Shown: positions 25,383 through 37,357, numbered from the stretch's first letter. The stretch is DNA of 64,000 nt from Alphaproteobacteria bacterium LSUCC0719 (GCA_040839025.1 JBFPJN010000002.1:392001-456000); one strand, 5' to 3'. Notes: generated by a model not told the origin, from the sequence alone. Translations and numbers: made by a program.

Positions 25383-27233
25383 ATGGCGCATGATGACGCA
25401 AATCAGCAGTTCCTGAAATCAACCGCCGCCGCGATGCGCGCGGTGGCCGGCGGTGTCGACCATCAGGTCAGCTATGCCGGCACCGATACGCATGTCGGCA
25501 AGGCAGAGGTACGCCTTCCGGCGCTGCCACCGCGTGCCACAGCCCAGCAACGCGCCAGCCTTCGCGGCGCTGCCGATGGTGCGGCGCTGTGGCTTGCCCA
25601 TCATGACGACACCACACATCGCAAGCTGTGTCCTAGCCTTGACGGGGCGCGGGCCATTTTCGAATCCGCCGAACGGGCCCGTGTCGAGGCGATCGGTGCG
25701 CGCGATCTGAAAGGGGTTGGTGACAATCTCGAAGCGGCACTGAACCAGCGTTATGAGGGCCGCCAGATCGAGGCGCCGGGGCAGGCTGACGAGGCCGGCA
25801 TCGCCGAAGTCGTGCGCCTGATGCTTCGGGAAAAACTGACCGGGGCACCGCCACCGCAGAATCTGTCGATGGTGATGGATCTGTGGCGGCCTTGGGTGGA
25901 GAGCCGGGCCGGCGATCTGTTCTCGGAGCTGGATGATTCGCTCGAGGATCAGGCCCGGTTCGCCGAAGTGTCGCGGCGTCTGATCGGGGCGCTTGAAACC
26001 GATCTGGGTGATTCGGCTTCGGATCAGGATAACTCCGAGGATGATGGCGATGAGTCCGAGGATAGTGGCGACCAGCAGAATGAGGATGGCGGCGAACAGT
26101 CGTCGGTAGGCGAGGACCAGTCCGACGGTGAAGACGGCCAGAGCATGGAGGATGCCGGTGACGGCGGCGCCAGCGAAGATGGCGACATGGTCGATGCTGA
26201 TGGAGCCGAAGACGGTATGTCGGATGGTGATTCACCCCATTCGGACATGCATGGACAGAATCAGGACCGTGGCCCGAGCCAGGATGCCTACCGCATCTTC
26301 GACACCCGCTTTGACGAGATTGTTGCCGCCGCCGATCTGTGTGAGCCGGAGGAGCTTGAGCGGCTTCGCATGATGCTCGACCGGCATATGGAAAATGTCG
26401 CCTCGGTTGTCGGCAAGCTTGCCAACAGGCTGCAGCGCAAGCTGATGGCGCATCAGAACCGATCCTGGGACTTTGATCTTGAAGAAGGTATTCTTGATGC
26501 AGGCAAGCTTCACCGTGTCGTGACCCAGCCGCTCAGCCCCCTGTCCTACAAGATGGAACAGGATACAAAGTTCCGCGATACGGTGGTGACGCTGCTTCTC
26601 GACAATTCGGGATCAATGCGTGGTCGGCCAATCACCATTGCCGCCGTGACAGCCGATATCCTGGCACGGACGCTTGAACGCTGCGGCGTCAAGGTCGAGA
26701 TTCTCGGCTTTACCACGCGCGCCTGGAAGGGCGGTCAGTCTCGCGAGGTCTGGCAGCAGGCCGGCAAACCATCGGCGCCCGGGCGGCTGAATGATCTGCG
26801 GCATATCATCTACAAGGGTGCGGATGCCCCGTGGCGGCGTGCCCGCAAGTCGCTTGGCCTGATGCTCCGCGAGGGCATCCTGAAGGAAAATATCGACGGC
26901 GAAGCGTTGCTTTGGGCACATGACCGCCTGTTGGCGCGTACCGAGGACCGGCGGATCATGCTGGTCATTTCCGACGGGGCACCGGTCGATGATTCCACCC
27001 TGTCGGTAAACAGTGGCAGCTATCTCGAAAAGCATCTCCGTGAGGTCATCGGCCATATCGAGACACGGTCACCGGTTGAACTTCTGGCCATCGGCATCGG
27101 CCACGATGTCACCCGCTATTACCGCCGCGCCGTGACCATCACCGATGTTGACCAGCTTGGCGGGGCCGTTGTCGGCCAGCTGACGGATCTGTTCGACGAG
27201 GACGCCAACAGACGCCACCGCCGCGTCGCCTGA
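25383..27233 (+). CDS. cobT: Aerobic cobaltochelatase subunit CobT
   Basis: VWA-domain partner of CobS in cobalt insertion. The 616-residue protein has an N-terminal chelatase domain (about 1-200) and an acidic Asp/Glu/Ser/Gly-rich linker (about 205-305, dozens of acidic residues). The C-terminal VWA domain has the MIDAS motif DNSGSM near residue 405 and [14 protein letters not shown]. This linker is characteristic of CobT and BchD-type subunits. It is the last gene of the rightward cob run and converges on rpmB. Confidence 0.95.
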   Translation: MAHDDANQQFLKSTAAAMRAVAGGVDHQVSYAGTDTHVGKAEVRLPALPPRATAQQRASLRGAADGAALWLAHHDDTTHRKLCPSLDGARAIFESAERARVEAIGARDLKGVGDNLEAALNQRYEGRQIEAPGQADEAGIAEVVRLMLREKLTGAPPPQNLSMVMDLWRPWVESRAGDLFSELDDSLEDQARFAEVSRRLIGALETDLGDSASDQDNSEDDGDESEDSGDQQNEDGGEQSSVGEDQSDGEDGQSMEDAGDGGASEDGDMVDADGAEDGMSDGDSPHSDMHGQNQDRGPSQDAYRIFDTRFDEIVAAADLCEPEELERLRMMLDRHMENVASVVGKLANRLQRKLMAHQNRSWDFDLEEGILDAGKLHRVVTQPLSPLSYKMEQDTKFRDTVVTLLLDNSGSMRGRPITIAAVTADILARTLERCGVKVEILGFTTRAWKGGQSREVWQQAGKPSAPGRLNDLRHIIYKGADAPWRRARKSLGLMLREGILKENIDGEALLWAHDRLLARTEDRRIMLVISDGAPVDDSTLSVNSGSYLEKHLREVIGHIETRSPVELLAIGIGHDVTRYYRRAVTITDVDQLGGAVVGQLTDLFDEDANRRHRRVA

Positions 27234-27259
27234 CCTTCCCATTCATCATTTCAGGCATG

Positions 27260-27286
27260 AAAAAAGCCCCGCCGAAAGACGGGGCT
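27260..27286 (-). terminator. Rho-independent terminator of rpmB
   Basis: On the minus strand: AGCCCCG, eight-base loop, CGGGGCT, then six T. It lies 24 bases beyond the rpmB stop. The T-run exists only in the leftward direction, so it serves rpmB rather than cobT. Confidence 0.85.
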
Positions 27287-27309
27287 GTTTATCACTGTGT
27301 ATGCACGGG

Positions 27310-27597
27310 TCAGCTGGCAGCCTGGGCAGCCATGATCTCGCGCTTCAGCTGGCGGGCTTCGTCGGCAAGCTCGGCATTGCGGGCCTGCAGCAGGAAGGCG
27401 TCAAGTCCACCATGCTTTTCGATGGTGCGCATGGCACTTGTCGACAGACGCAGGCTGACGCGGCGACCCAGTGCCTCGCTCTGCATCGTGGCATGCTGAA
27501 GGTTGGGAAGGAAACGCCGACGCGTCCTGTTGTTTGCGTGGCTGACATTATTACCCGACATCACGGTCTTGCCTGTGATCTGACAGCGCTTGGCCAT
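27310..27597 (-). CDS. rpmB: 50S ribosomal protein L28
   Basis: Large-subunit ribosomal protein of 95 residues. It begins [22 protein letters not shown], the L28 hallmark, followed by [11 protein letters not shown]. The C-terminal extension ([23 protein letters not shown]) is typical of alphaproteobacterial L28. The start at MAKRCQ is clear; the eight upstream codons are spurious. It has its own promoter and terminator and is monocistronic. Confidence 0.97.
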   Translation of the reverse strand: MAKRCQITGKTVMSGNNVSHANNRTRRRFLPNLQHATMQSEALGRRVSLRLSTSAMRTIEKHGGLDAFLLQARNAELADEARQLKREIMAAQAAS

Positions 27598-27679
27598 TTT
27601 TCGGCTCCCATCTTTCGACAATATGCCGCGCCGGGCGCGGCGGGCCGGCCCACAGGCCAGCCATGAAATACGATGCGTG

Positions 27680-27708
27680 GGTATAGGCCACGACCCGGAT
27701 CAGGTCAA
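27680..27708 (-). promoter_or_regulatory. rpmB promoter, in the 27598-27903 intergenic region
   Basis: On the minus strand: TTGACC, 17 bases, TATACC, a strong sigma70 match, with a leader of roughly 75 bases before rpmB. The rest of this 306-bp divergent region contains an A+T-rich patch at about 27785-27815 that could hold the promoter of the ribbon-helix-helix gene, but I could not find a convincing -35/-10 pair there. No RNA gene or repeat is seen. Confidence 0.6.
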
Positions 27709-27903
27709 GGCCGAATCGCCCTCATATCGGGGCGGTGATTCAGCCCATCGACGGCGGCGGGGAAAATCCATCCAGCCTTAGCGGAATATTAAACCTTTAG
27801 GATTATAGTGAATGAGCCGAAAGGGTCATGACCGCCACGCCGCAACCTGCTTGCCGGAACGCTGGCGGACGTGACGCCCCGGAATGACAACAGCTGAACA
27901 TGG

Positions 27904-28338
27904 ATGCTGATGATGCATGACTCCGAAATTGTCTCGAGCGCGAAGCGGCGTGTACCGCAACCAAACCCGGCATCTACCGGGCGCCGTCTGAAGCGGAATG
28001 TCCGCATCGGCAATCGCCGCACGACGATTGTCCTGGAAGCCTATGTATGGGACAGCATTGACAGCATGCTGCGCCGTGAAGCGGTGTCTCTCGATGAATT
28101 CTGCAACCGTGTCGAGGCAACGCGGCAACGGTCAAGCATGGCATCATCCGCGCGGCTTGTGGTGCTGATCTATTTCCGGCTTCTCGGTCAGATCAACAGC
28201 CCGCCTTTCGTCGATTCCGATCTGAACCGGCTACGGACGGAAGGTCTGCTTCGGGCACCGGCGCTGAATGACCCGCCGGTGCCGCTACTGCCGCTGGCGC
28301 TCAGACGCTTTGCGCAAGACGAAGCGCATGTTGCATAG
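27904..28338 (+). CDS. Ribbon-helix-helix domain protein (RHH_4 type)
   Basis: A 144-residue protein. The central region RNVRIGNRRTTIVLEAYVWDSIDSMLRREAVSLDEFCNRVE matches the alphaproteobacterial RHH_4 domain, a short DNA-binding fold. It is followed by SSARLVVLIYFRLL, typical of the same group, and a Pro/Leu-rich tail. Members are often called aryl-sulfate sulfotransferase by mistake. Starts at 27904, 27910 or 27913 are possible. Its last 38 bases overlap the end of pyrD tail to tail. A repressor role is likely; targets are unknown. Confidence 0.8.
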   Translation: MLMMHDSEIVSSAKRRVPQPNPASTGRRLKRNVRIGNRRTTIVLEAYVWDSIDSMLRREAVSLDEFCNRVEATRQRSSMASSARLVVLIYFRLLGQINSPPFVDSDLNRLRTEGLLRAPALNDPPVPLLPLALRRFAQDEAHVA

Positions 28339-29401
28339 CCTTGTCCGCATCCCTGATCTGGCCCCGCGCCGCCGCAAGGTCTGAGACCCCGTCTGCGGAC
28401 ATCAGCGCCGCCAGCTGGCGAACCACCCGTGCCGGAAGATCCGGACCTTCAAGCGCCAGCGCGGTATAGAGCTGCACAAGGCTGGCCCCGACCAGAATCT
28501 TGGCATAGGCCTGCCAACCGCTGGCAACGCCGCCTGCCCCGATCAGGACAGGTCCGTCTGCCGGCAGTTGGCCTGCCATTTCACCAAGCACATGCGTTGC
28601 CATCGCGAATAGTGGCGCCCCCGACAGGCCGCCTGTTTCAGCAGCATGCGCAGAGCGCAGATCATCCGGCCTGGCGATGGTGGTGTTGGTGGCGATCAGA
28701 CCGGCCACATTTTCCGCGACCGCCACCGCCACGATCGCCTCTATATCGGCAGGTGACAGATCGGGTGCCAGCTTGATAAACAGCGGCCTCTGGCACCCGG
28801 CATCGGCCAGCCCGGCGCGGCCGGCAGAAATCAACAGGCGCAGATTTTCAGCTGTCTGCAGGTCGCGAAGCCCCGGCGTGTTCGGCGAGGATATATTCAG
28901 CGTTATGTAGTCGGCATAGCTGGCAAGCCGCGCCACGGCGATGCGGTAATCCTCGGTTGGTGTGGTGCTTGTCTTGTTGGCCCCGACATTGATCCCGATC
29001 ACACCGGCCTGCCGGGACCCGCCGGCCTGCCGGGCCGCCAGCTGTGCCGCCGCCGCCTCCATACCGCGGCTGTTGAAGCCGTAGCGATTGATGACAGCAC
29101 GATCAGCGGCAAGCCTGAAGACCCGTGGCCGGGGATTGCCTGGCTGGGGTCGCGGCGTGATGGTGCCAAGCTCGACATGGCTGAAACCAAGCTGCAGCGC
29201 CCCGTCCGGACAGGACGCATCCTTGTCGAACCCGGCGGCAAGTCCCAGCGGATTGGCAAAATCAAGGCCGGCAACAGTGACCGGAAGCGATGGCAGCTCG
29301 GGGGTTGGGCCAATGCGGCGGCGCAATGTCGCCACGGCGGCCCGGTGCGCCGCCTCAGGCGGCAGCAGCCGCGCCATGCCGGCGGCAAATTGCCAGATCA
29401 A
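28301..29401 (-). CDS. pyrD: Dihydroorotate dehydrogenase (quinone), class 2
   Basis: Membrane-associated FMN enzyme that oxidises dihydroorotate with quinone in pyrimidine synthesis. The 366-residue protein has the amphipathic N-terminal helices typical of class 2. Then come NPLGLAAGFDKDASCPDGALQLGF, the INRYGFNSRGMEAA block and the catalytic-serine segment NISSPNTPGLRDLQ. Near the end is LIGAGGVASGWQAYAKI for FMN phosphate. The start overlaps the lysK stop as ATGA, so the two are coupled. Confidence 0.95.
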   Translation of the reverse strand: MIWQFAAGMARLLPPEAAHRAAVATLRRRIGPTPELPSLPVTVAGLDFANPLGLAAGFDKDASCPDGALQLGFSHVELGTITPRPQPGNPRPRVFRLAADRAVINRYGFNSRGMEAAAAQLAARQAGGSRQAGVIGINVGANKTSTTPTEDYRIAVARLASYADYITLNISSPNTPGLRDLQTAENLRLLISAGRAGLADAGCQRPLFIKLAPDLSPADIEAIVAVAVAENVAGLIATNTTIARPDDLRSAHAAETGGLSGAPLFAMATHVLGEMAGQLPADGPVLIGAGGVASGWQAYAKILVGASLVQLYTALALEGPDLPARVVRQLAALMSADGVSDLAAARGQIRDADKAMQHALRLAQSV

Positions 29402-31017
29402 GCCGCATCTCCGGCGGCTGGCTGTGACTTTGCCAGATCCCCGGCAAGGGCATTCTTCATCAGCTCTATCGACTGCTCACGGCCATAGAGGGCAAAGAAG
29501 GATCCCATCCGCGGTCCTTCGGACTGGCCGAGAAGCACCTCATAGAGACATTGGAACCAGGCGCGCAGATTTTCATAGCCGGCCGCCTTGCCGGTGGCAT
29601 AGACAGCGGACTGGATGGTTTCGGCATCCGCATCATCAGCCATCGCCGACAGCGCTTCGACAAGCGCCGAAATATGCACGGCCTCGTCGTCACTTGGCAG
29701 CCGATAGGTCTTATGCGGGCGCACCCGGTCCTGATAATAGGTGACGGCATAGCCAATCATCCGGTCCAGTTCGGGATGGGTTTCGGGACTGACACCCGGC
29801 GCGTAGTCGCTGACATAGTTCCAGACCACATCAGGCGTTTCGGCAAGGCAGACCGATGCCAGGTTCAGCAACAATGTATAGCTGACCGGCAGGCTGTCCG
29901 AAGGCGGTGTGCCGACATGAATATGCCAGGCCGGATTTTCCAGCAATTCGGCAGCTGTCTGCGATGCAGCCTTGCCACGATGCTGGTAATATTCATCGAC
30001 GGTCTTGGGGATGACATCGAAATGCATCCGCTTGGCACGTCGTGGCTGGGCATACATGAAAAGTGCCAGCGATTCCGGACTGCCATAGCTGAGCCACTCT
30101 TCGATGCTGAGACCATTTCCCTTGGATTTTGAAATTTTCTCGCCGGCAGCATCAAGAAACAGCTCGTAGGAGAGCCCGCATGGCGGCGTACCCCCGACCG
30201 CGCGGGTGATCCGCGACGACTGGCGAACCGAATCAATCAGATCCTTGCCAGCCATTTCGTAATCGACACCAAGCACGAACCAGCGCATCGCCCAGTCGGC
30301 CTTCCATTGCAGCTTGCACGCGCCGCCGGTGATCACCGTCTCGATCTCGGCACCTGTTTCAGGGTGGAGATAGGTGATGGCGTCACGATCGGGATGCGTC
30401 GCTGTAACCTTGGCCTGCAGGACGTGGCCGTGATCCGGGCAGACGGGAAAGAACGGGCTGTAGGTGGCGCGGCGCTCCTCGCCGAGGGTCGGCAGCATGA
30501 TGTCCATGATGGCGTCGTAATTCGCCAGCACCGCGCGCAACCCGCCGTCAAACCGGCCGGACCGGTAGCAGTCCGTCGAGCTGACGAATTCATAGTCAAA
30601 GCCAAAGGAATCAAGAAAGGCCTGAAGGCGGGCATTGTTGTGCGCGCCAAAGGACGGGTGGGTGCCAAACGGGTCGCGAACCGACGTCAGGGGCAGCCCG
30701 AGATCCTGTTTCAGAAGTTCGCCATTCGGCACATTGTCGGGCACCTTGCGAAGCCCGTCCATATCATCGGAAAAACAGACAAGCCGCGTTGTCGCACCGG
30801 TCAGCACCTCGAAGGCATGCCGCACCATGCTGGTGCGCACAACTTCGCCAAAGGTGCCGATATGCGGCAGACCGGACGGACCATAGCCGGTTTCAAACAG
30901 CACCTCACCATCATGGTTCATGCCATCGAGCCGTTTGACCAGCTCGCGCGCCTCGGCAAAGGGCCAGGCTTTCGCGTCGCTGGCGACGGCCTTCAGTTCG
31001 GCGGCGATGTCGGTCAT
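29398..31017 (-). CDS. lysK: Lysine--tRNA ligase, class I
   Basis: Charges tRNA-Lys using the class I Rossmann catalytic core rather than the class II form of most bacteria; also named lysS in some genomes. The 539-residue protein shows the HIGH-type motif GPSGLPHIGTFGEV and the KMSKS-type motif KISKSKGNGLSIEEW. A start at MTDIAAEL fits; an extra 59 open codons upstream run into the divergent helicase leader and are not conserved. Class I LysRS is common in alphaproteobacteria and archaea. It heads the lysK-pyrD pair. Confidence 0.95.
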   Translation of the reverse strand: MTDIAAELKAVASDAKAWPFAEARELVKRLDGMNHDGEVLFETGYGPSGLPHIGTFGEVVRTSMVRHAFEVLTGATTRLVCFSDDMDGLRKVPDNVPNGELLKQDLGLPLTSVRDPFGTHPSFGAHNNARLQAFLDSFGFDYEFVSSTDCYRSGRFDGGLRAVLANYDAIMDIMLPTLGEERRATYSPFFPVCPDHGHVLQAKVTATHPDRDAITYLHPETGAEIETVITGGACKLQWKADWAMRWFVLGVDYEMAGKDLIDSVRQSSRITRAVGGTPPCGLSYELFLDAAGEKISKSKGNGLSIEEWLSYGSPESLALFMYAQPRRAKRMHFDVIPKTVDEYYQHRGKAASQTAAELLENPAWHIHVGTPPSDSLPVSYTLLLNLASVCLAETPDVVWNYVSDYAPGVSPETHPELDRMIGYAVTYYQDRVRPHKTYRLPSDDEAVHISALVEALSAMADDADAETIQSAVYATGKAAGYENLRAWFQCLYEVLLGQSEGPRMGSFFALYGREQSIELMKNALAGDLAKSQPAAGDAA

Positions 31018-31132
31018 GTCATTTATCCTGCGTTCCAGTCGTTTCACACGGCGGGACACCACCGGCGAGTGGCGCCATCTATGCCGCAAATCCCCCCGAC
31101 AGGCAAGTCTGCTTGCCATGTATGAATGCGCG

Positions 31133-31171
31133 GCAGACAGGGTGCGCGGCCCAGGCGACACCCCTGTCTGC
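31133..31171. repeat. 10-bp inverted repeat between lysK and the helicase gene
   Basis: GCAGACAGGG at 31133-31142 is mirrored by CCCTGTCTGC at 31162-31171, with 19 bases between. GCGC on each side extends the stem with one bulged base. A second smaller hairpin, GGCAAG-TCTG-CTTGCC, lies at 31102-31117. Neither has a T-run, so they are not simple terminators. They sit in the 239-bp divergent region and could be operators or leader hairpins. Confidence 0.5.
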
Positions 31172-31256
31172 GCGCTGCCGATAATCGATGACATGCACCG
31201 GACATGGGGTGATTTGCCGGCTGGTCGCCTATCGTGTTTACCGCTATATCAGAGAC

Positions 31257-34130
31257 ATGAATTCTCCCTTCTCAGACGGGCTGGGATTGACCACGGTCAC
31301 CATTCCCGAGCTTCATGCGGCGCCGGTCTTCTATCCGGCCGGCACCAGGCTGATCTGGATTTCGGAAGCTGGCGAGATCACGACCATCGACAGGCAGACG
31401 GCGGCGGCACGGCTGGCACGTCAGGTGCCGATTGTGTGCCATCGCCGCTGGAGCGAGGCACGAGCCGCATACGAGATCGAAACCTGTCTCGATGTGATGG
31501 AGCTTTATGCCTTTGTTCGGCCTGCCAGATTCTGTCTGCCGACACCGCGCGGTCTGGCAACGCAACTGGCACTGCCCCGGCCAAACAAGGCCGAGGACAT
31601 GGCGGCGCTGCTGCCACGCGCCGCCTACGCGCTTCTCGACGAGATGGCCGCAGCCCCGGACGCACAGCGCCGCGAAGCCGGTGCAATCGCCACGATGATG
31701 GCGGCCTCAGGCTGGCCGTGGGGACCGATCATTCTGGCCCATCTTGGCCTGTCCATGCCACCGGCGGCACCGCCAGACGGCCGCCAGGCAGCGATCTGGC
31801 ACCGGCTTGCCGAATATACCGACTTTACCGCCAATCCTCCGCCGGGAACCGCGCCCGTGATTGCCGATGCGGCACGCAACCGGCTTGCCAGCATGCTGGG
31901 AACGGGGGCCGAGCCACGGCAGTCACAATCGGATTATGCCGCCGCGCTGGCAGCAGGTTTCGATACACCGGATGCCGGCCCGACGCCAACGATGGTCCTT
32001 GCCGAGGCGGGCACCGGCACTGGCAAGACCCTTGGCTATCTGGCACCAGCGACGCTGTGGGCCGAAGCCAACGCCGCCCCAGTCTGGATTTCGACCTATA
32101 CCCGTACGCTGCAGCATCAGATTGCCTCGGAACTGACAAGGCTCTATCCCGATCCCGAAGACTGGGCACGCAAGGTGGTGATCCGAAAAGGGCGGGAAAA
32201 TTACCTGTGCATTCTCAATCTGGAAGAGGCGCTTGGCCAGCTTGCCGGCGCCCCCCGGCGCGGCACCGCGCTGGGGCTGATGGCGCGTTGGGCGGGGGCG
32301 ACAAATGACGGTGACCTGACAGGCGCGACCTTTCCGGCCTGGCTGACCGACCTAGCCGGGCGCGCCCAGACAATCGGGCTTGCCGACCGGCGCGGCGAAT
32401 GTATCCACAGCGCCTGCAGCCATTACAACCGCTGCTTTGTCGAGAAATCGGTCCGTCGCTCGCGCCGCGCCGATATCGTCATCAGCAACCACGCGCTGGT
32501 GATGATCAACGCCGCCTATGCGCCGCCACCCGACCCGAATGACGAGCGCAGCGGTGATCGCCGCCGGCCACTGCGCTATGTCTTTGACGAGGGGCACCAC
32601 CTGTTCGACGCTGCCGACAGCGCCTTTTCACTGTATCTCAGCGCGCAGGAGGCGGCGGAACTTCGAAACTGGATTCGCGGTGCCGAGGATGGACGGCGGG
32701 GCCGGGCCCGTGGGCTGAAGCGCCGGCTTGACGAGCTTGTCGCCGATGATCCGGAGGCGCTTGCCGATCTCGACAGCGCGCTTGAAGCGGCCCGGGCGCT
32801 TCCCGGTCAGGGATGGCAGAAACGGATCAGCAACGCGGCGCCCGTCGGCCCGGCAGAACAATTCTTCATGGTGCTTCGCCAGACCCTCTATGGCCGGGTC
32901 GAGGATGTCGAAAGTCCCTATGACCTGCAGGCGCATTTCCATCCGGCCCCGGCACCGTTGCTGGAGACCATCGCGCCGCTGGCTGCCGCCCTGGCCGGGC
33001 TGGCAACACCGCTTCACAAACTGGCAGCGCGCCTGCGCGCCATCCTTGATAACCGTGCCGACGAGCTGGAAAGTGCCGAGCGGGCACGGCTTGAAGGTGC
33101 CATACGCGGGCTGGAATTGCGGGCGGCCGGACCTGTTTCCGGCTGGCAGGCACTTCTCGACAGCGCGCTGTCGGGGCCTTCGGACGGGTTTGTCGACTGG
33201 ATGCAGATCGACCGCATCGACGGCAGTGATCGTGATGTCGGGGTGGCGCGGCACTGGCTTGATCCGACCATTCCCTTTGCCAGCATGGTACTGCAACCGG
33301 CACATGGTGTGGCTGTCACCTCGGCAACGCTCCGCGACCCCCTGCCGGCGGTCAAGGGCATGACGGGCACACAGCCGGACTCCGGCCAGGCCTCGCCTGC
33401 TGATTCAGCCACCCGGGATTCGCCCCCCCGGGATTCGGCCCCCTGGGATTCAGCATTGGCGCTGACCGGCGCGCTGCATCTTGAGCATCCGTCGATGCGC
33501 GCGGCGTTCGAATCACCCTTCGACTATGCCGCACAGACCCGGATTCTGGTGGTCAATGATCTGGAACGCGAACGACCGGCCGCGATTGCCGCGGCCATGG
33601 CGGCGCTGATGATAGCGGCAGGTGGCGGCGGGCTGGGGCTGTTCACCGCCATTCGCCGGCTTCGCGCCGTGCATCCGGAACTGACGCGCCGCCTCGAGGC
33701 CGAGGGGCTGCCGCTCTATGCCCAGCATGTCGACAGGATGAATCTGCAGACGCTGCTGCAGATCTTCCGCGAGGAACCGCATTCCTGTCTTCTCGGCACC
33801 GATGCTGTCCGTGACGGGATCGATGTGCCTGGCGAGGCGCTGCGGCTGATCATCTTTGACCGCATGCCCTGGCCGCGGGCCGATATCCTGTTCAAGGCAC
33901 GGGCCGACTGGCAGGGGCGCGATGCCTGGGTCGACAGGGTGACCCGCCTGAAGCTTCGTCAGGCCTTTGGACGGTTGATCCGGCGCGGCAGCGACCGCGG
34001 CGTGTTCGTGATGCTCGACAGTCGTCTGCCCACGCGCCTGACAAGCGCATTTCCGGCCGGCACAACGGTGGAACGGGTCGGTCTGGCCGACGCCATCCGG
34101 ATCACTGGTGATTTTCTACAGGACCAATGA
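31257..34130 (+). CDS. ATP-dependent DNA helicase, DinG/Rad3-like (superfamily 2)
   Basis: A 957-residue helicase. The N-terminal 230 residues are poorly conserved. Walker A is AEAGTGTGKTLGYLAP. Four cysteines of an XPD/DinG-type iron-sulfur site are suggested by CILNLEEA, CIHSACSHYNRC. The DEAH-type box is DEGHHLFDAADSAF, and motif VI lies near LRQAFGRLIRRGSDRG. DinG helicases unwind R-loops and damaged forks. The in-frame start 23 codons earlier overlaps the lysK leader; MNSPFSDG is preferred. Within the C-terminal half there is a repetitive DSxxR insert (see the repeat entry). Confidence 0.88.
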   Translation: MNSPFSDGLGLTTVTIPELHAAPVFYPAGTRLIWISEAGEITTIDRQTAAARLARQVPIVCHRRWSEARAAYEIETCLDVMELYAFVRPARFCLPTPRGLATQLALPRPNKAEDMAALLPRAAYALLDEMAAAPDAQRREAGAIATMMAASGWPWGPIILAHLGLSMPPAAPPDGRQAAIWHRLAEYTDFTANPPPGTAPVIADAARNRLASMLGTGAEPRQSQSDYAAALAAGFDTPDAGPTPTMVLAEAGTGTGKTLGYLAPATLWAEANAAPVWISTYTRTLQHQIASELTRLYPDPEDWARKVVIRKGRENYLCILNLEEALGQLAGAPRRGTALGLMARWAGATNDGDLTGATFPAWLTDLAGRAQTIGLADRRGECIHSACSHYNRCFVEKSVRRSRRADIVISNHALVMINAAYAPPPDPNDERSGDRRRPLRYVFDEGHHLFDAADSAFSLYLSAQEAAELRNWIRGAEDGRRGRARGLKRRLDELVADDPEALADLDSALEAARALPGQGWQKRISNAAPVGPAEQFFMVLRQTLYGRVEDVESPYDLQAHFHPAPAPLLETIAPLAAALAGLATPLHKLAARLRAILDNRADELESAERARLEGAIRGLELRAAGPVSGWQALLDSALSGPSDGFVDWMQIDRIDGSDRDVGVARHWLDPTIPFASMVLQPAHGVAVTSATLRDPLPAVKGMTGTQPDSGQASPADSATRDSPPRDSAPWDSALALTGALHLEHPSMRAAFESPFDYAAQTRILVVNDLERERPAAIAAAMAALMIAAGGGGLGLFTAIRRLRAVHPELTRRLEAEGLPLYAQHVDRMNLQTLLQIFREEPHSCLLGTDAVRDGIDVPGEALRLIIFDRMPWPRADILFKARADWQGRDAWVDRVTRLKLRQAFGRLIRRGSDRGVFVMLDSRLPTRLTSAFPAGTTVERVGLADAIRITGDFLQDQ
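33402..33454 (+). repeat. 15-bp tandem repeat inside the helicase gene
   Basis: Three 15-base units beginning GATTC follow one another, and a fourth partial copy starts at 33447. They encode DSATR, DSPPR, DSAPW and DSA. The frame is kept because the unit is a multiple of three. The insert lies just after the conserved VTSATLRDPLPAVKGM block, in a loop that other helicases lack or vary. Confidence 0.8.
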
Positions 34131-34139
34131 ATTCCGGAT

Positions 34140-34171
34140 AAAAAAAACCGGAGGGGGTAACCCCCTCCGGT
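34140..34171 (-). terminator. Rho-independent terminator of groESL
   Basis: On the minus strand: an 11-bp stem ACCGGAGGGGG / CCCCCTCCGGT with a three-base loop, then eight T. It begins 29 bases after the groEL stop. The run of T is on the leftward side only. Confidence 0.9.
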
Positions 34172-34199
34172 CTGATTTCGGTGCGTGGTTGACGCAGGC

Positions 34200-35855
<1,656 letters not shown>

Positions 35856-35898
35856 TCATCCTTCTATCTTGTATGTGGTCAGACGGTGTTCGGGGGAA

Positions 35899-36186
35899 TT
35901 ACTCGATAATTCCCATGATGTCGGATTCCTTCATGATCAGGTAATCCTGACCGTCGATCTTGACTTCCGTTCCGGACCATTTGCCGAACAGAACCGAGTC
36001 GCCTGCCTTGACATCCAGCGGCTGTACCTTGCCCTGCTCGTCGCGCGCGCCACCACCGACGGCAATGACCTTGCCTTCCATCGGCTTTTCCTTGGCGGTG
36101 TCTGGGATAATAATGCCACCTGCGGTCTTTTCCTCGGACTCTGTCCGCTGAACAACCACACGGTCGTGAAGGGGCCTGAACTTCAT
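35899..36186 (-). CDS. groS: Co-chaperonin GroES (10 kDa)
   Basis: Seven-subunit lid of the GroEL chamber. The 95-residue protein shows [12 protein letters not shown], the mobile loop [18 protein letters not shown] that binds GroEL, and [31 protein letters not shown] ribosome-binding site GGAGAGAG lies just upstream of the ATG. It is the first gene of groESL, under a CIRCE element and a heat-shock-like promoter. Confidence 0.98.
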   Translation of the reverse strand: MKFRPLHDRVVVQRTESEEKTAGGIIIPDTAKEKPMEGKVIAVGGGARDEQGKVQPLDVKAGDSVLFGKWSGTEVKIDGQDYLIMKESDIMGIIE

Positions 36187-36222
36187 GCCTCTCTCTCCTC
36201 CAGTTGGATTTGCAATTAAACT

Positions 36223-36249
36223 CTGGCACTCATCGGTGTGGAGTGCCAG
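36223..36249. promoter_or_regulatory. CIRCE operator (HrcA binding site)
   Basis: A perfect 9-9-9 inverted repeat: CTGGCACTC, nine bases, GAGTGCCAG. It matches the consensus TTAGCACTC-N9-GAGTGCTAA except at the outer bases. It sits 37 bases upstream of the groES start, just after the predicted transcription start, where HrcA represses in the absence of heat stress. Confidence 0.95.
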
Positions 36250-36263
36250 CTAGCACCCGGAGG

Positions 36264-36292
36264 AGATGGGCGCATTGCCGGGTATTGTCAAG
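36264..36292 (-). promoter_or_regulatory. Candidate heat-shock (sigma32-type) promoter of groESL
   Basis: On the minus strand CTTGAC, 16 bases, CCCATCT. This resembles the alphaproteobacterial RpoH pattern CTTG-N17/18-CYTATNT. It also contains TTGACA, so a housekeeping sigma could use the same -35. Its position puts the start of transcription close to the CIRCE element, implying dual control by RpoH and HrcA. Confidence 0.45.
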
Positions 36293-36310
36293 AAATTCCA
36301 GCGAAAAAAA

Positions 36311-37357
<1,047 letters not shown>

